Of a stretch of DNA of 64,000 nt, positions 20,815 through 32,300 are shown in pieces. Made by a program: the position numbers and the translations under genes. Source of the DNA: Tenrec ecaudatus (taxonomy: Eukaryota > Chordata > Mammalia > Afrosoricida > Tenrecidae); the NCBI RefSeq assembly GCF_050624435.1, contig NC_134535.1, forward strand, positions 74,582,494 to 74,646,493. Direction: 5' to 3'. The notes below the pieces were generated by a model. That model saw only the letters and a program-made list of their open reading frames with translations, did not search any database and was not told where the DNA came from. The first letter of the stretch is position 1; each line of letters opens with the position of its first letter.

Positions 20815-22643
20815 TTATAGTGCATTGTTGTATGGAACATGGTTTGTTTCAAAATGATGAAATATTTCTAACCAGTTGTTCTCTATTGTGATTTTTGCTG
20901 ATGCCCAAGATTTAACCTTTTCCTCATCAATATAAATTTTTAATAATGATACCTCATTAAAAAGATCATTTTCAGAAATATTACCATATGGGAAAATTTG
21001 AGTAATATGATCGAATGATTTTTGCACATCATTCCAATTAAGTTCTTGTTTTAATGTAACTCAATGAAAATGTTCAATATCATTGTAATGTACCATCCAC
21101 TCTTCTAAATAATCTATGCAGTTACTATAGAACTTTGTAACGTGATTCATGATATCGGCATAATTTATTGCACTTTGTCCTTCTAGCTGGCTTATACTAT
21201 TATGGATAGTTAACGGAAAAAATTATTTTCTAACCGCTCTTGACACCGAAATTTTAAATTATTAACTTCATTTGCTAATTTGATTACCGAACTTTTGTCA
21301 CCTTCAATAAGTTTTATAGCATTTTGAAAAAAGAGCTCCTTGATTGTGTACAAACTCTAGCCAAATTTTTGAAGATTCTTTTTCAAAAAAAACTCTTCTA
21401 AAATTCTAGGACGTTTATCCTGTGATGGAAAGTAGGATTTCAAAGGATCATATATTTTCAAAATTATTTCAACAGCTGGCAAAAGAGCTAACCAGCGCGT
21501 TTTACTGTAACCAATTATTTTCTGATATTCAGCTTCCGTAGCTTCACCAAATTCTTTAAGCATTTCAACACGCACAGTGTATATATAGAAAAAGGAATAT
21601 ATTTTAATAACAATATATTCCACAGCTACGGGCAACAAATCAGCAGCTTTTTGAATGGCGTTATGTATTATGTGCGCTGTACAACCAATACCAATAATGT
21701 TTTAATTAAGGTTTTTAATTCATAAAAAATATTATTTGTACCTCTTCTCACTTTTCCTCTAAAATTTGCGTTCGTGTTGTCTGCACAGTATGCACTCATT
21801 TTATGTTTTAAAAATTTCCCCAATATATTAATAATGAAACTGAAAATTAATTCAGAAGTTTCGCCGAGCACAGAAACAAAATCTAAAATTCTCATTTTAA
21901 AAAAACATTTTATTAGGGGCTCATACAACTCTTATCACAATTCGTACATATACATACATCAATTGTATAAAGCACATCTGCACATTCCCTGTCCCAATCA
22001 TTCTCAAAGCATTTGCTCTCCACTTAAGCCCTTTGCATCAGGTCCTCTTTTTTTTCCCCTCCCTCCCCGCTCCCCCCAAAATTCTAATTTTTATTCCAGC
22101 TTCCGAATCAAAAAATCTAATAATGGTTGGAAATAACTTTTTATCCTTATGATTATTAGATGCCTCAGAATATATGGATATAAAATCAATTTTTTCTAGA
22201 TTTTTGTTTAATTCTTAAAATGCAAATGGGGAAAGCACATTACACCCAATTGTCTCGGATTTTGCTATAGCACAGGCAAATTTTTTGTTGAATAACTTTT
22301 TGACAACTTGTGATGTACAGTCCATAGATCTGAAAGAATGATTGTCATTAATAGCATGAAAAGGCATAAGTCCTTCTGCTAATGCTAATTTCTTTTCTTC
22401 ATCTCCATAAGTTGTTTCCCGAAAAACTTCCTGTATTTTGGAGGAAGATGCAGCAGTATTTAAATATATTTTATGTTTCTGTGTCTCCAAGTGCTTTGAA
22501 ATATCATTCTTCCCACTGTGTGAAACAGAAAATTCACCATTATATTTCTCACATTTTACCATGTAATCACTTTTGTTTTTTTTAATAAAAGGAAATTCAC
22601 TTCTTAGATCATTGTTGAATTTGCATCCTCTTTTCTTACTCAT
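20815..22643 (-). pseudogene. hAT transposase, BED-finger type, decayed
   Basis: Minus-strand pieces in order: 22643-22215 (start M-S-K-K-R-G, then a BED-type finger with C, a lost second C (C-E-K-Y), and H-L-E-T-Q-K-H), a central part 22140-21668 interrupted by an L1 tail, 21638-21357 (R-V-E-M-L-K-E-F, then T-R-W-L-A-L-L), and 21300-20815. The T-R-W-L and surrounding block is typical of hAT transposases. Only a few stops and shifts break the first 500 codons; decay is heavier beyond 21357. The missing second zinc-binding cysteine alone would damage DNA binding. Confidence 0.82.
21893..22077 (-). mobile_element. Short L1 3' end inside the hAT transposase
   Basis: Complement of the L1 terminus from the 'ttttattaggggctcatac' end to a C-rich run. 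Flanked by AAAATTCT at 21885-21892 and 22078-22085. Inserted after the hAT element, splitting its transposase. Confidence 0.9.
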
Positions 22644-23486
22644 TATGTTAAAAATCTTTTAAAAAGCATTTAAAATTATATTATGAATATATACATATTG
22701 CTTAAAATCATAGCAAGTAGATACATAATTGAATGAACATGTTTTATTGTTAGTTTATAAATTAAATTAATTCGATTGTTATAAAAGAACTGTATATTTT
22801 TAATTATTTTAATTTTGATCCTATCTTTCTAAATAATAACAATACTAACTTGTATGATTTATTCTCTGAATTTGCTGTAACATAAGTCATAAGTGTCACT
22901 TTGAAGGCCAGTGCTACACTTTTTGCAGCCACTATAAAATATAAATAATACAAGTACTGTCTGCTAAGTTCAAGAAAATTTATGTATTTATAAAATAAAT
23001 AAATAAATAAGTTACCTAAATTATCTGAATAGCTGATTTGTTGACATCACTTGTTTAACTAGCATTAGCACGCAGTACGATGTGTATCATCTGAGAGACA
23101 TTTACAAAATGTTTTTGTCGTTGTCAATGCCAAAAAATGCTATTTTTTATTAAGTCCAAACAATGGTGGTCGAAATCTAACAACTGATCAACAATGCGAA
23201 CTTAGATTAGCAGTTCTAGATAATCAGTCATCAACAATTATTTGTTATTATTAAAGTTTAATATTATAAAATTAACAAAAATAATGTAAACCTCATATCC
23301 TGGTGAAACAGCCACATGGCAGCTGAAACTGTATATTCCCTTCCCGTTCTCCCGCCATTCCCTAGCTTGTCGTGCATTTTTTCCAAAAATAGGGATTTTT
23401 TTAAAACACCGCGGGACATGGGCCAAATTGTTAAAAATAGGGACTATCCCGTCAAAAGCGGGACATCTGGTTACCTTAAATTTAGT

Positions 23487-24110
23487 TTCCCTATGCTTGT
23501 GTTTGAATTACATGCATGTTTTTGTCTGATCAGTAATTTGCAATAATTCATGAATCTCAAGGTTGTTGATGAATGGATGTGCTTCTGCGACTTCATTATA
23601 TACTTTATTGTCTTAAGAAGGATTTATTGTCAACTGCAGATTAAAAAATCTAATAATTGAATTCAGTAATTAAGAAAACACTGGAGGTCTTACTGCAAAA
23701 TTGATTGCAGTGAGAATCTTAGGGTGAAAATATTGTACATATAGTAAAAAAAATGTTGAAGTCCATTTCTTATTAAACAGATTTCATAAACTGGGAGAAC
23801 GTTTTCATCTTAAAGAGTTATGCTGAAATGCATTCATCCTGATTTCTTTTAATTTGAGAGATTAATTTAGACACGATTATAAGGCAAGTATGTATAGCAA
23901 AAAATGTAGTGATTAGCATATTGAAAATGCATTTCCAAGCCTGTCGGTCTACGTGGCTTTGAACTACTCTCTACAAGCATTCATTCATTACTGAGCCCCA
24001 ATCCACAACTACACTTTAGGAGTTTTAAGTTCATAGTGAAAGAACATTGGTTTCAAAATTATGTTATATTAATTTCACTTTAAACCATATAAAACAAGCA
24101 AGCATTGATG
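23487..24110. other. No recognised feature
   Basis: AT-rich sequence. No motif-bearing frame and no repeat recognised. Confidence 0.5.
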
Positions 24111-24318
24111 CACTTGAATTGTGGTGCTAGAGAAGAATATACAAAGTACAACGGACTGCTAAAAGCACAAACAAATCTGTCTTGGAAGAAGTATGGCCAG
24201 AGGCAAGGATGATGAGACTTCATCTCAGACTTTGGACACATTATCAGGAAAGATCAGTCCCTGGAGAGGGACATTATGCTTGGTAAAATAGATGGAGGGT
24301 GAAAAAGAGGAAGGGCCT

Positions 24319-24359
24319 TGTCTGGCCAAATAAATAAGCCCCTCCTTCCCCCACTTTCA

Positions 24360-24414
<55 letters not shown>

Positions 24415-24855
24415 ATGCGGAGCTGGTCAGAGTTGGCTGATGCAACTCTCTCCAGACCTTGCACTAGGCCATGTGCGTGCTCAACCAGGAACTAGGACGT
24501 GCTCCCTCCTCTGGCTGGGGGCAACGTGCCTGCATCTACCAATCACCAGCATTCTTCCTCCGCTGGCAAGGGGTGTGGACACGCTTGAATCCCCCAATCA
24601 CCAGCAGTCTTCCTCGTACTCACCGGTGCCTGCCAATCCCTGACCACTTTACTAGATACAGGCACAGAGCCAGCCCAACCGCATGTCTTGAGGGGATAAA
24701 AGGATTGTTCCAATAGCCCAGAGGCGTGACTCCCCCAGCCCAGATGTTGTGGACTGTGGGACTTTGCCCAGGCGGTTTCCCCCCACCCCCCCCAATAAAG
24801 CCTGTTTGCTAAAATTCAGCTGATTCTGTTTCTGGTGCCTCTCAACTACCTTACA
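24319..24855 (+). mobile_element. Solo LTR (537 bp) inside the RTE
   Basis: Runs TGTCTGGCC...CTACCTTACA, with 'gataaaagg' TATA-like at 24696 and 'aataaagcctg' polyadenylation signal at 24794-24804. The short flanks 'ggcct'/'atcct' both match the RTE consensus position 'accct', fitting a diverged 4-6-bp duplication. A (CA)n microsatellite sits in the U3 part. Family not identified; structure fits a class I ERV. Confidence 0.75.
24359..24413. repeat. (CA)n microsatellite
   Basis: About 26 CA units within the solo LTR. It produces a spurious valine/cysteine frame on the other strand. Confidence 0.95.
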
Positions 24856-24975
24856 ATCCTTAAAGAGGTGGATTGTTCAGTGGCTGCAACAATGTAGAGC
24901 AGGACTAGGCAGTATTTTGTTCTGTTATACATTGGGTCGGTGCTGACTCAACAGCATCTAACAGCAGTAAACAAC

Positions 24976-26197
24976 ATAAACTAATGGGATCGTCATTTTT
25001 AAATGAACTTTCTAAGTATTGCGAGATGAAATTACTAAATTAATAAACTATATACTGCAATAAGATACATTCAGATAAGAGAGATTCAACTACTTCACAC
25101 AATTACTGCTTACGTTTTCCAATGAGCATATGCATTTCCACTTCAATCCCATCAACTGTTGCACCTCCATATTCCCCCAAGCTAAACTTAATGGTCTTCA
25201 AGATTTTATTGATAAGCTTTGGGATGATACTACATTGGCCTTGTGTGCCTTCCCCTCTTTCCCTCTGAATGCCCAAGGGAACACTAAAGCTGATGTGCTA
25301 CTTATGCAAACCATGGTGGAATGGTTTCATGGTGATTGGGTTTTTCAATCCATGAATATGCCCTTTGCACAGGTAGTGGCAGATAAAGTACTCAAGAGTC
25401 CATTCTACACAGGCACCCCAAATAATCCCATAAGAACCTGCAAACCCTTGTCAGCTTTGAGGGCACACCTTCCCAAATTGGTCTTATAGATGCAAGAGAC
25501 ATAAAGGTGATCCACAGAAGAATGGGAAAATACACGACTCCAATGTCCACAATAAAAAAAAAGATTGTTATACTGCTGATGGTGGACCTTCTGTTATTGG
25601 ATGGCTTTTCATAGTGTACCTTAAAGTTCACATTGTGTCCTTATGGTCCTGTCAGGACCTTGACTGGATTCTTCCTGACTCTTCAATTCATTTGTGGAAG
25701 TTGGGAGCACTTCCTATTTATCTTAGGCAAAGCCCAACCTTTTACTGCCCCCCCCCCTCCTTCTTTTGTTGGGAATTCCTTCCCTGTTGAAAAGTACTAA
25801 TAAAGGAAATGTGCCTTTTTGTACCTCCACCTCCTTTTGTGCTGTGAATCTATTGATAAGGAAAATGTATGGACTCTTCCTCTGTGCTTCTATTTCCCCT
25901 TTGTTTTACTGCCAAAGCTGTCTGCCTAACACAAAGGATGAGGTCAGGGAGGGTTCCCAAAGCAAAGTGTCCTTGTCCCCCAAAGTGGTGTGCTGCCCTT
26001 TCATGTTCTTGAATATGTTTTTTAGCAACCAGGAGGCCTATAGACCTTCAGTGTCCAGAGTTTTTATTGGGGTTCTCATTATACAATGCAAATTCCAGGG
26101 TCTCCCCTGACACTGATGGGCTTTCTGACCTGATCAGCCATTCTTTCTTGAGATCACTAGGTGATCATGAGTTATTATGAGGTTGGATCGTTATGAC
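24976..26197. other. Unassigned, with a 119-codon open frame
   Basis: No repeat I can name. A plus-strand frame at 25130-25489 (119 codons, starting M-H-F-H-F-N-P) is open, and the DNA after it translates in pieces for another 500 bp with many stops. A decayed ERV internal region is possible because LTRs flank the area, but I found no retroviral motif. Confidence 0.35.
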
Positions 26198-27050
26198 TGT
26201 TAGGTTTCTGGAGTGGCGTAAACCTCAGGTCTTGCTTTCTGGCACTGAAAGAAGTCACATCTTAGAAGCACTTCTGTAATCCAAGTGAGTTTTTATGAAG
26301 GAAAGGAAAAGTTTCAGGTTTTACTGTCTCAAAAGGGTGTACTCTATTTCTAGAGAGCTTGTCAAGCCACGCGGTTGACAACCACACTGTGGTTCACAAC
26401 TGAGGATGAAAATCCAGGTGGAAAAGAACACCCACTCATGGGGAACTGGGGAATCCCCGGGGACAAAGAGTCTAAGAACATGTGGGGCTCCCTAGTAGGC
26501 CTGGAGAGAGACACCCCACCACTGAACAGAAGCAGAGTTAAAGAGATCTGCCCTTCCAGAAGTTGCTTGGGGCAGGGGGCAGAAGGTGGTGGGAGTGGAT
26601 TTAGCATCTCTGGCTGGGGAGGCATGGTTGAAAGTATTGGTTGATCCCTTGGCTGAGTTCACCACCACCTGTATTATGTGGATGTGCCCAAAGTATTGGT
26701 TTTACCTGGGCCCCTTTCACAGGGGTTGCCCATTTCATAACAGTAGCAAAATGACAGTTATGAAGCAGCAACGAAAATAATTTTATGGTTGAGGGGTCAC
26801 CACAACATGAGGAATTGTAATAAAGGGTTGAGGCATTAGGAAGGATAAGACCTGCTGGTCTAGGGGGTCCTAGTCTGTACATGCTCAGTTTGGATCAGCC
26901 CATGGGTGTCCAGTTAGTGCCAGATCTCTTTCTAATCACTGCATGTGGCCCTGCCAGGAGATTTCTGCTAGCGCAGGCATTTGGGAGAGACAACCCCACT
27001 GGTCCCTAAATCTAGCTACCTTTCGTGACTTGGCTACATTGTATTTGGTG
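26198..27050 (-). mobile_element. LTR-X copy, interrupted by SPIN
   Basis: The left end TGTTAGGTTTCTGGAGTGG is the complement of the LTR-X 3' end. It then has 'aatccaagtgagtttttatgaagg', 'aaaagtttcaggttttactgtctc' and 'ggctggggaggcatgg', as in 31432-32300. A SPIN copy lies at 26708-26857. The right limit is approximate. Confidence 0.65.
26708..26857 (+). mobile_element. SPIN-type hAT non-autonomous element, 5'-shortened
   Basis: 'cctttcacaggggttgccc', 'cataacagtagcaaaatgac', 'aaataattttatggttga', 'gcattaggaagg'. The terminal repeat at the left is missing and the right one is decayed. Confidence 0.85.
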
Positions 27051-29755
27051 TACAATCCATGACCACATGGCCCTGATTCATTGCCACTGACACCTCTGGC
27101 AACTCAACTCTTCAGATGACATGCTGCTAATGTTGTGACATCATGAGGGACCTGCCCAAGCAGGTTTTCTAAGGGCAAGACTGCCCCACCCAAGCCTGAC
27201 CTTGTATGAGTATTCTATTTTGAAATACACTGTGCCTGCAAGCAAAACTGCAATATCGCTGACAAATATGGTCAGACAACGATGAAAGCAGAACTTTTTC
27301 CAAGACTCAGCATGAAACTCATGTTGCTGTAAACAAGGGCCAAGGATTTCCTGTCACTGTTTCAGCCAAAGACAGAAACCAGGTTGATTTGTAAAAACTC
27401 TACATTTATTACACAATACAGCAGGAAACAGTGGGGTTTGTTACCTCCAAAATGCTTCAAAATTCCAGTGAAAATCAGCAAGTCATGTACCCCAAACTGT
27501 GTGACAGAAAAGCAGGTTTTCAATAATCACAGAAAATAATTGATACCGTAAAACTGTGGCAAAGGCAGGTCTTGCAATGATCACAAGAAACACTTAACTG
27601 TACCTCCATTTCTCCAGGGGTTACTGAACCACTGCCCCCTGAGGACGACTGCTCCATGATCTATCTAGATGGGGGATGCTTTGTGTCTGGCTAATTCTCA
27701 TCACGGCCTTGCTTATCACCTTTCTGAGTTAGAATCGCATACTGATTAAGCTTGAAGTGAATGTTTACTGCAAGTGAAGGAGCTGTTACACTTTGGATTT
27801 CCAGGAAACTGAATATTAAATTATGTTGTATTTCTAGTATTTTGATTCACAGCAGGCTAAGGCTTTACCCCCTTGTTTTATTAGGACTTCTTCTAATTCT
27901 GCAGCCTGCGACAAACTGACTGATTTAGAATCCAAGCTCTAATACACTTTTTAGACATCTTAGTTCAATGCCCACCTCATAAAAAGAAGATATGAGGTTT
28001 CCTGTCATTTAAACCTTGTTCTAGTGTGGGAAAGACCCCCAAATGAAAATTCAAGTGTGCTTTACAGAGATACTTTTATTAAATCTTAAATAGGACAAAG
28101 ACAAGTCGTCATGATGACAGAGACCATTAGCAGCAGGCCATTCTGTGTCCAAAGGATTCATGGCCAGATTGCTATCAGACATAGAAATCAAAGGGAACTC
28201 ATCACAAAATTATGATGGGTGCAGATCAATTTTTTAGGTAGCGAGAAATCTAATAATGGGGTATGCGTGACTCAGAGCTATAACTTTTGACCTCAAGACA
28301 AGGCAGTGGATGTCCCCTGGACCTCCTATGGGGCCACGTATAATGTATGGCAGGGACCCTGTCCCCTCCTGTCTACCTGTGCTTCCTATTTTTATGTGGG
28401 GCTGTGGGGCTGCCTTTCTGTGCCTCAGGGGTCTTGCATATTTTCCCCAGCCTCGCTTCCTGGAATGTGATGGAAACTCTGCAGCCTGCAGCATTGGGGA
28501 ATTTCAGTCCCCAAAGCCATTCTGAGTTTCAGGGGTCCCCTTTGGGTCCCAGGCTGCAAGACAGCTGGGCGCATGTGTAAACCTTGTTGGTCTCTGCTGT
28601 ATTTTGATCCCAGTTGACCAGGCCGCATGCAGCAACCTCCATTTTCCCGACCATGTGACTCTCCACTCCCCAGTAAGATGGTGCCACCCAGTTTCCACCC
28701 CCATTTTTGCTGTGGAACAGCTGAGCAAGTGACCCTGGACAAGCTGGCGCACAGTGCTCCAACCATGGGTGAGAGGGGGTGCGGTACTTAGTGGGCTGGC
28801 CCACCCCGTTCCTTGGTCAAAGGCATTAGAAAGCCAGGCCCCTGAGTAACTGCTAACTTTGGCCTTCAAAGGCTTTTCAGCATCATCGCCTCGGGCCGGG
28901 GGCCATGCACATTCCTGTGAAACTATGTGTCCAGCCAAGGATCCCAAGGTCCCTAGAATGTTCCCTGAGTCAATAGACGGGTCTTTCCTCCCCTTCAAAG
29001 GTCGCGGGAGGCCGCTCATGCCAGTGGTTGCTTTTGAAGGCTACTGGAAGGCCACTCCAAGCACTGTTCTCACCTTCAGACGTCTGGTGAAGTACTCGTG
29101 CCAGTAGGTCCCTCTGTAGGCCTTGGACAGTCCCCCAAACTTGTGGCCATTGCTTGCTGTCTAGAAAACAGGACCAATTTGCTGACAGAGACTGGGTCCC
29201 TGGCCCCTCCATTGGGCAGGGGCACCTGCTCGAGGCCCCAGTGTCACGGCACCCTAGTGGCGAGTGCTGAAACTGCAATCACTGACCTCGAGACATTGAG
29301 CCCTCCGGCCTTCTCTGCTGTTTTGTTTTCTAGATGAGTATCAGGGTCTGTCCCCCGTTGTATCCTGTCCTCAACTTCTCCCCTGACCTTGGTCACCATT
29401 CACGGGTGACACTGTGGAAACCGTTGCACCCAGACCCCGCAGAAGCAGAGCATACAGACAAGCACCCCTGAGAGCTGTTGGGGGTGTTTCTCCGCCCCCC
29501 AGGAAAGAGAAGGGCTCCACAGAAAACCCTACCTCAGACCCACCACAGTCTCCAAGCCAGGAAATGCTTGTACACCATTCCTGTGTTCAAGGTCAACTGG
29601 CCCCCATACCTGTCAGTCCTCAGATTTCTTTTCTAAACTTCCCGTGACACTGACCCCCACCACCAAGGGCACTGCTATCTCAGAGCTTTGCCCGTGCCTT
29701 ACCTAAACTGTCCACCTGTTTTGGTTCCTCCAGAAATCCTCAGGACCTCTCTGAG
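27051..29755. other. 2.7 kb unassigned; GC-richer in the second half
   Basis: I find no repeat or gene I can name. The complement near 28060-28085 has 'aataaaagtatctctg', a polyadenylation-like word, and another lies near 27395, so LTR or retrocopy ends are possible. Minus-strand frames of 113 and 171 codons (28766-28425; 29019-28504) are open but have no motif and low-complexity composition. Treated as non-coding. Confidence 0.35.
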
Positions 29756-29759
29756 CCAA

Positions 29760-30438
29760 GGGTGCCAACCCCAGGACCACTTGCTCCTGGGTCACCCCAA
29801 CCTCACTCCTCGTGGGCCCTGAGTGGACAGATTAGAAAGGGTGGGGACCCAAAGCCCCACTTAGTGCCCCCTTTTGACAGCAGGAAGAAGCTAGAGGTGT
29901 CACTGCCCAGTACCCCAAAGATTTGGGTCCATACTCTGTCAGTGGGAGAATGTTAGGTAGGGAGAAACAGGCACCAGGCGGTTGTCCCTCTCCATGCCTG
30001 AAGGCACTATAGGAGGTTGGAAGAGAATCAGGCAAGCCCTTAGCCAGCCATAAAGACTACAGGCCATGCACCCATTCAAGCCTGATCCAGGTGGGCGGTA
30101 CACCTGGGCGGCCCAAACTAGGCAATATCTTCAACCAATACCTTTAACCACGCCTCTCAGCTATAGTCTTCAACTACCTGGACCATGAAACTGCCTGGGT
30201 TCGCCTTCTTCTTCTTCTCCTTTGCACTTCCGCTTGGCTGTGTGGCGGTCTCTCTGATGTCAGGCTACCACGTATGGGTGCACACTCCCACGAGGTTGCC
30301 CATGTTCAGTGACTACGGGACCTGGAACTTCTTCCATCCTTTATAAACACCTACTTAGATCACAAACCAGGCTTTGGTGAGAAGTCTTTCTTGTGGGAAG
30401 CCAAGAACCAAGGTATTTCCCACCTGAGAAATCTAACA
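29760..30438 (+). mobile_element. LTR-X copy, forward
   Basis: Shares an ordered series of words with the reverse copy at 31432-32300: 'gtcaccccaacctcactc', 'gtgggccctgagtgga', 'cagtaccccaaagatttggg', 'cacaaaccaggctttg'. Ends 'acctgagaaatctaaca'. No polypurine tract or primer site is visible, so a solo LTR is likely. Confidence 0.7.
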
Positions 30439-30629
30439 AATTCATCAGTGTCACAGGTGGGATTGGGAAAGCAGAAATGGGACCAGGATCTATTGCAAAT
30501 TAGAACAGTTTACAGGGTTGGTTCTGGGGCCCTTGAACCAACTTGGTTAGGGTTTCACTCATGACCATAGGGCTCTGGCACCAACATTCCCATGAAGGAC
30601 ATGTCCAGGCAAGTCGTGATGACAGGCCT
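30439..30629. other. Short unassigned gap
   Basis: Between the LTR-X end and RTE sequence; nothing recognised. Confidence 0.4.
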
Positions 30630-31030
30630 GCCCATCATATGCATGTGACACTCAACAATAAATATGGATGTGAAAGCTAGACAATGAATATGCATGTGAC
30701 AGGTGGATAATGAATATGGATGACTGCAGAAGACTTGGTGCAGAATACTGAGAGTACCATGGACTGTCAGAGGAACAAACACAAAGGTGACCAGATTTTA
30801 ACATTGGTAAAGCGGGGCACCATTGATAAAACTCATATCCTGGTGAAATAGCCACATGGCAGCTGAAAAGCATATATGCTTGTTGTACATTCTTTCCAAA
30901 AATTGGGACTTTTTAAAACGCCACGGGATGTGGGAAAAATTGTTAAAAATCGGGACTGTCCCTCCAAAAGCAGGATGTCTGGTCACCTTAAAAGTGCAAC
31001 CCCAATGCTCCTTAGAGAACTGAAGAGCCG
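30630..31030 (+). mobile_element. RTE/BovB-type LINE fragment with local tandem repeat, split by a hAT derivative
   Basis: 'catatgcatgtgacactcaac', 'gatgtgaaagctagacaatga' and 'accatggactgtcagagg' are RTE 3' frame words. A unit of about 26 bp ('atatgcatgtgacaggtggataatga') is repeated about 3.5 times at 30637-30722. RTE resumes after the hAT element at 30991 ('gtgcaaccccaatgctcc'). Confidence 0.75.
30784..30990. mobile_element. Short non-autonomous hAT derivative (207 bp)
   Basis: Ends 'aaggtgaccagatttt' and the complement of 'gatgtctggtcacctta'. The first ~43 bp equal the left end of the 3-kb hAT at 20388. The rest equals its right end from about 23288, with the same words 'ctcatatcctggtgaaa' and 'gccacatggcagctgaaa' and one small deletion. 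It is therefore an internal-deletion product of that family. Its flanking duplication is not clear. Confidence 0.88.
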
Positions 31031-31199
31031 CTCCCCTTGGGAAAGAGAGTCATCCCCTGCCTTTTCTCCATGAAAGCCATCAAGTTCATCTGTTTGGGTT
31101 TTCTCGCTCTCTTTTCTTCTTTCTTCTGTTGCCTGTGTTTTGGTGCCACATTTGACCAAACTATCACCAAATCTTAGATTTCATAGTTTTGCCTCTAGA

Positions 31200-31431
31200 T
31201 TTTCTTTTAAGATTCTTGTGGTGTCATGGTTTGAAATTTGATCTGTTTTTAAAATATGGTATAAATTAAGATATCAACTTTATTGGTTTTCATGTGCACC
31301 ATTTGTTGAAGAGTCTTATTGTTTTCCTATTGCCTGCTTAGTATGATTGTCCAAAGTCAATCAACCATGTATGTGAGGTTTTATTTGTGGGTTCTTTATT
31401 CCGATGGACGGTATGTCTGTCCTTATCGCAA
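31200..31431 (-). mobile_element. Old L1 ORF2 fragment
   Basis: Minus-strand words of mammalian L1 ORF2 ('ttgttgaagagtcttattg', 'ctttattccgatgg') in the usual order. Diverged; no frame. Confidence 0.6.
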
Positions 31432-32300
31432 GGTGAGGTTTCTCAGGTGGGTAATATCGCAGGTTCTTGGGTTTTCAGGAGAAAGAATTCACAGCAAAGC
31501 CTGGTTTGTAATCCAAGTGAGTTTTCATCAAGAATGGGAGAAGTTTCAGGTTTTACAGTCTCAAAAGAGCACACACTATTTCAGAGAAGCATGTCAACCT
31601 GCACGGAAGCTTCCCTAGGACCCACAATGGAATGCAGGCAGCCTTGTGGGACTGCTCACCCACACATGGTGATCTGAGGCCAGAGAGTGAGTGGCATGTC
31701 TGAGCAGGCACAGAAGCAGGGTAGAAAGAGAGGCGAGCATTCTTTCCAACCTGCCACTGAGGTGGAGGGGGGAATCCAAGAGACCACCATCTTGCCAGCG
31801 GTATTTTAAGCCTCTGGCTGGGGAGGAGTGGTGTAAGATATTGGTCAACCCCATTGGCTGAATTAAGCCCACCTGGGTGGGGTCATGAGCCTGGGCCTAG
31901 TTTGGGCCATGCAGGTGTAACACCCACCTGGCTTGGGGGCCTGAAATTGGAGCATGCCCAGTTAAAGTCTCGATGGGTGGGTAATGCTTGCCCAATTTTT
32001 CCTCCCAACTTCCTGTAGGGGGAGGCCTGTGCAGGCATGGGCAGGACAATCCCTGTCCCTATGTGACTACATTTCCCCACTGAAGGAGTATGAACCCAAG
32101 CCTTTTGGTACTTGGAAATGACGTCTCTGGCTGTTTCCTGCTGGCAAGGGGGGTGCAACATGGGGCTCTGGGGTCCCCATCCTACCTATTCTGCTGGGAG
32201 TGGTTGTCCACTTAGGGGCCCACGATGGATAAGGTTGGGGTGAATCAGTGCCCTTGGAAGTGTGGGTTAATGTCACCGGAAGTTTAGGAAAGAAGATTTA
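31432..32300 (-). mobile_element. LTR-X copy, reverse, facing 29760-30438
   Basis: The most complete LTR-X copy: left end 'gtgaggtttctcaggtggg', 'aatccaagtgagttttcatc', 'gaagtttcaggttttacag', 'ccccattggctgaattaagc', 'gtggtgtaagatattgg'. On the minus strand 'ggcttaaaatacc' is TATA-like. Confidence 0.7.

Larger units (their letters stand above)
20388..23478 (-). mobile_element. hAT DNA transposon, about 3.1 kb, with 8-bp duplication
   Basis: Terminal repeats 'aaggtgaccagattt' (20388) and the complement of 'gacatctggttacctta' (23478). It is flanked by AATTTAGT at 20380-20387 and 23479-23486, an 8-bp duplication as expected for hAT. The transposase is on the minus strand and an L1 tail (21893-22077) lies inside. 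The ends carry the 'gcgggac' words also present in the short derivative at 30784-30990. This could be one of the horizontally spread tetrapod hAT families, but I cannot name it securely. Confidence 0.88.
24115..24975 (+). mobile_element. RTE/BovB-type LINE 3' end, split by an LTR
   Basis: 24115-24318 ('ggactgctaaaagcacaaac', 'aaatctgtcttggaagaagta', 'ggacattatgcttggtaaaa') and 24856-24975 ('gtggattgttcagtggctgc', 'gttctgttatacattgggtc') are consecutive parts of one RTE 3' end. An LTR was inserted between them. Confidence 0.85.

Noticed and set aside
24254-24445. Frames of alternating V-C or H-T across CA/TG runs (also 33308, 42719-43076, 47584-47975)
   Set aside because: They are translations of dinucleotide microsatellites and have no other support.
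28425-29278. Minus-strand frames of 102-171 codons as a possible gene
   Set aside because: No domain, no supported splice or start context, and several overlapping frames are open at once, as expected from GC-rich DNA.
30630-30725. CRISPR-like array of ~26-bp repeats
   Set aside because: The units are directly adjacent without spacers and belong to an RTE frame; the genome is mammalian.
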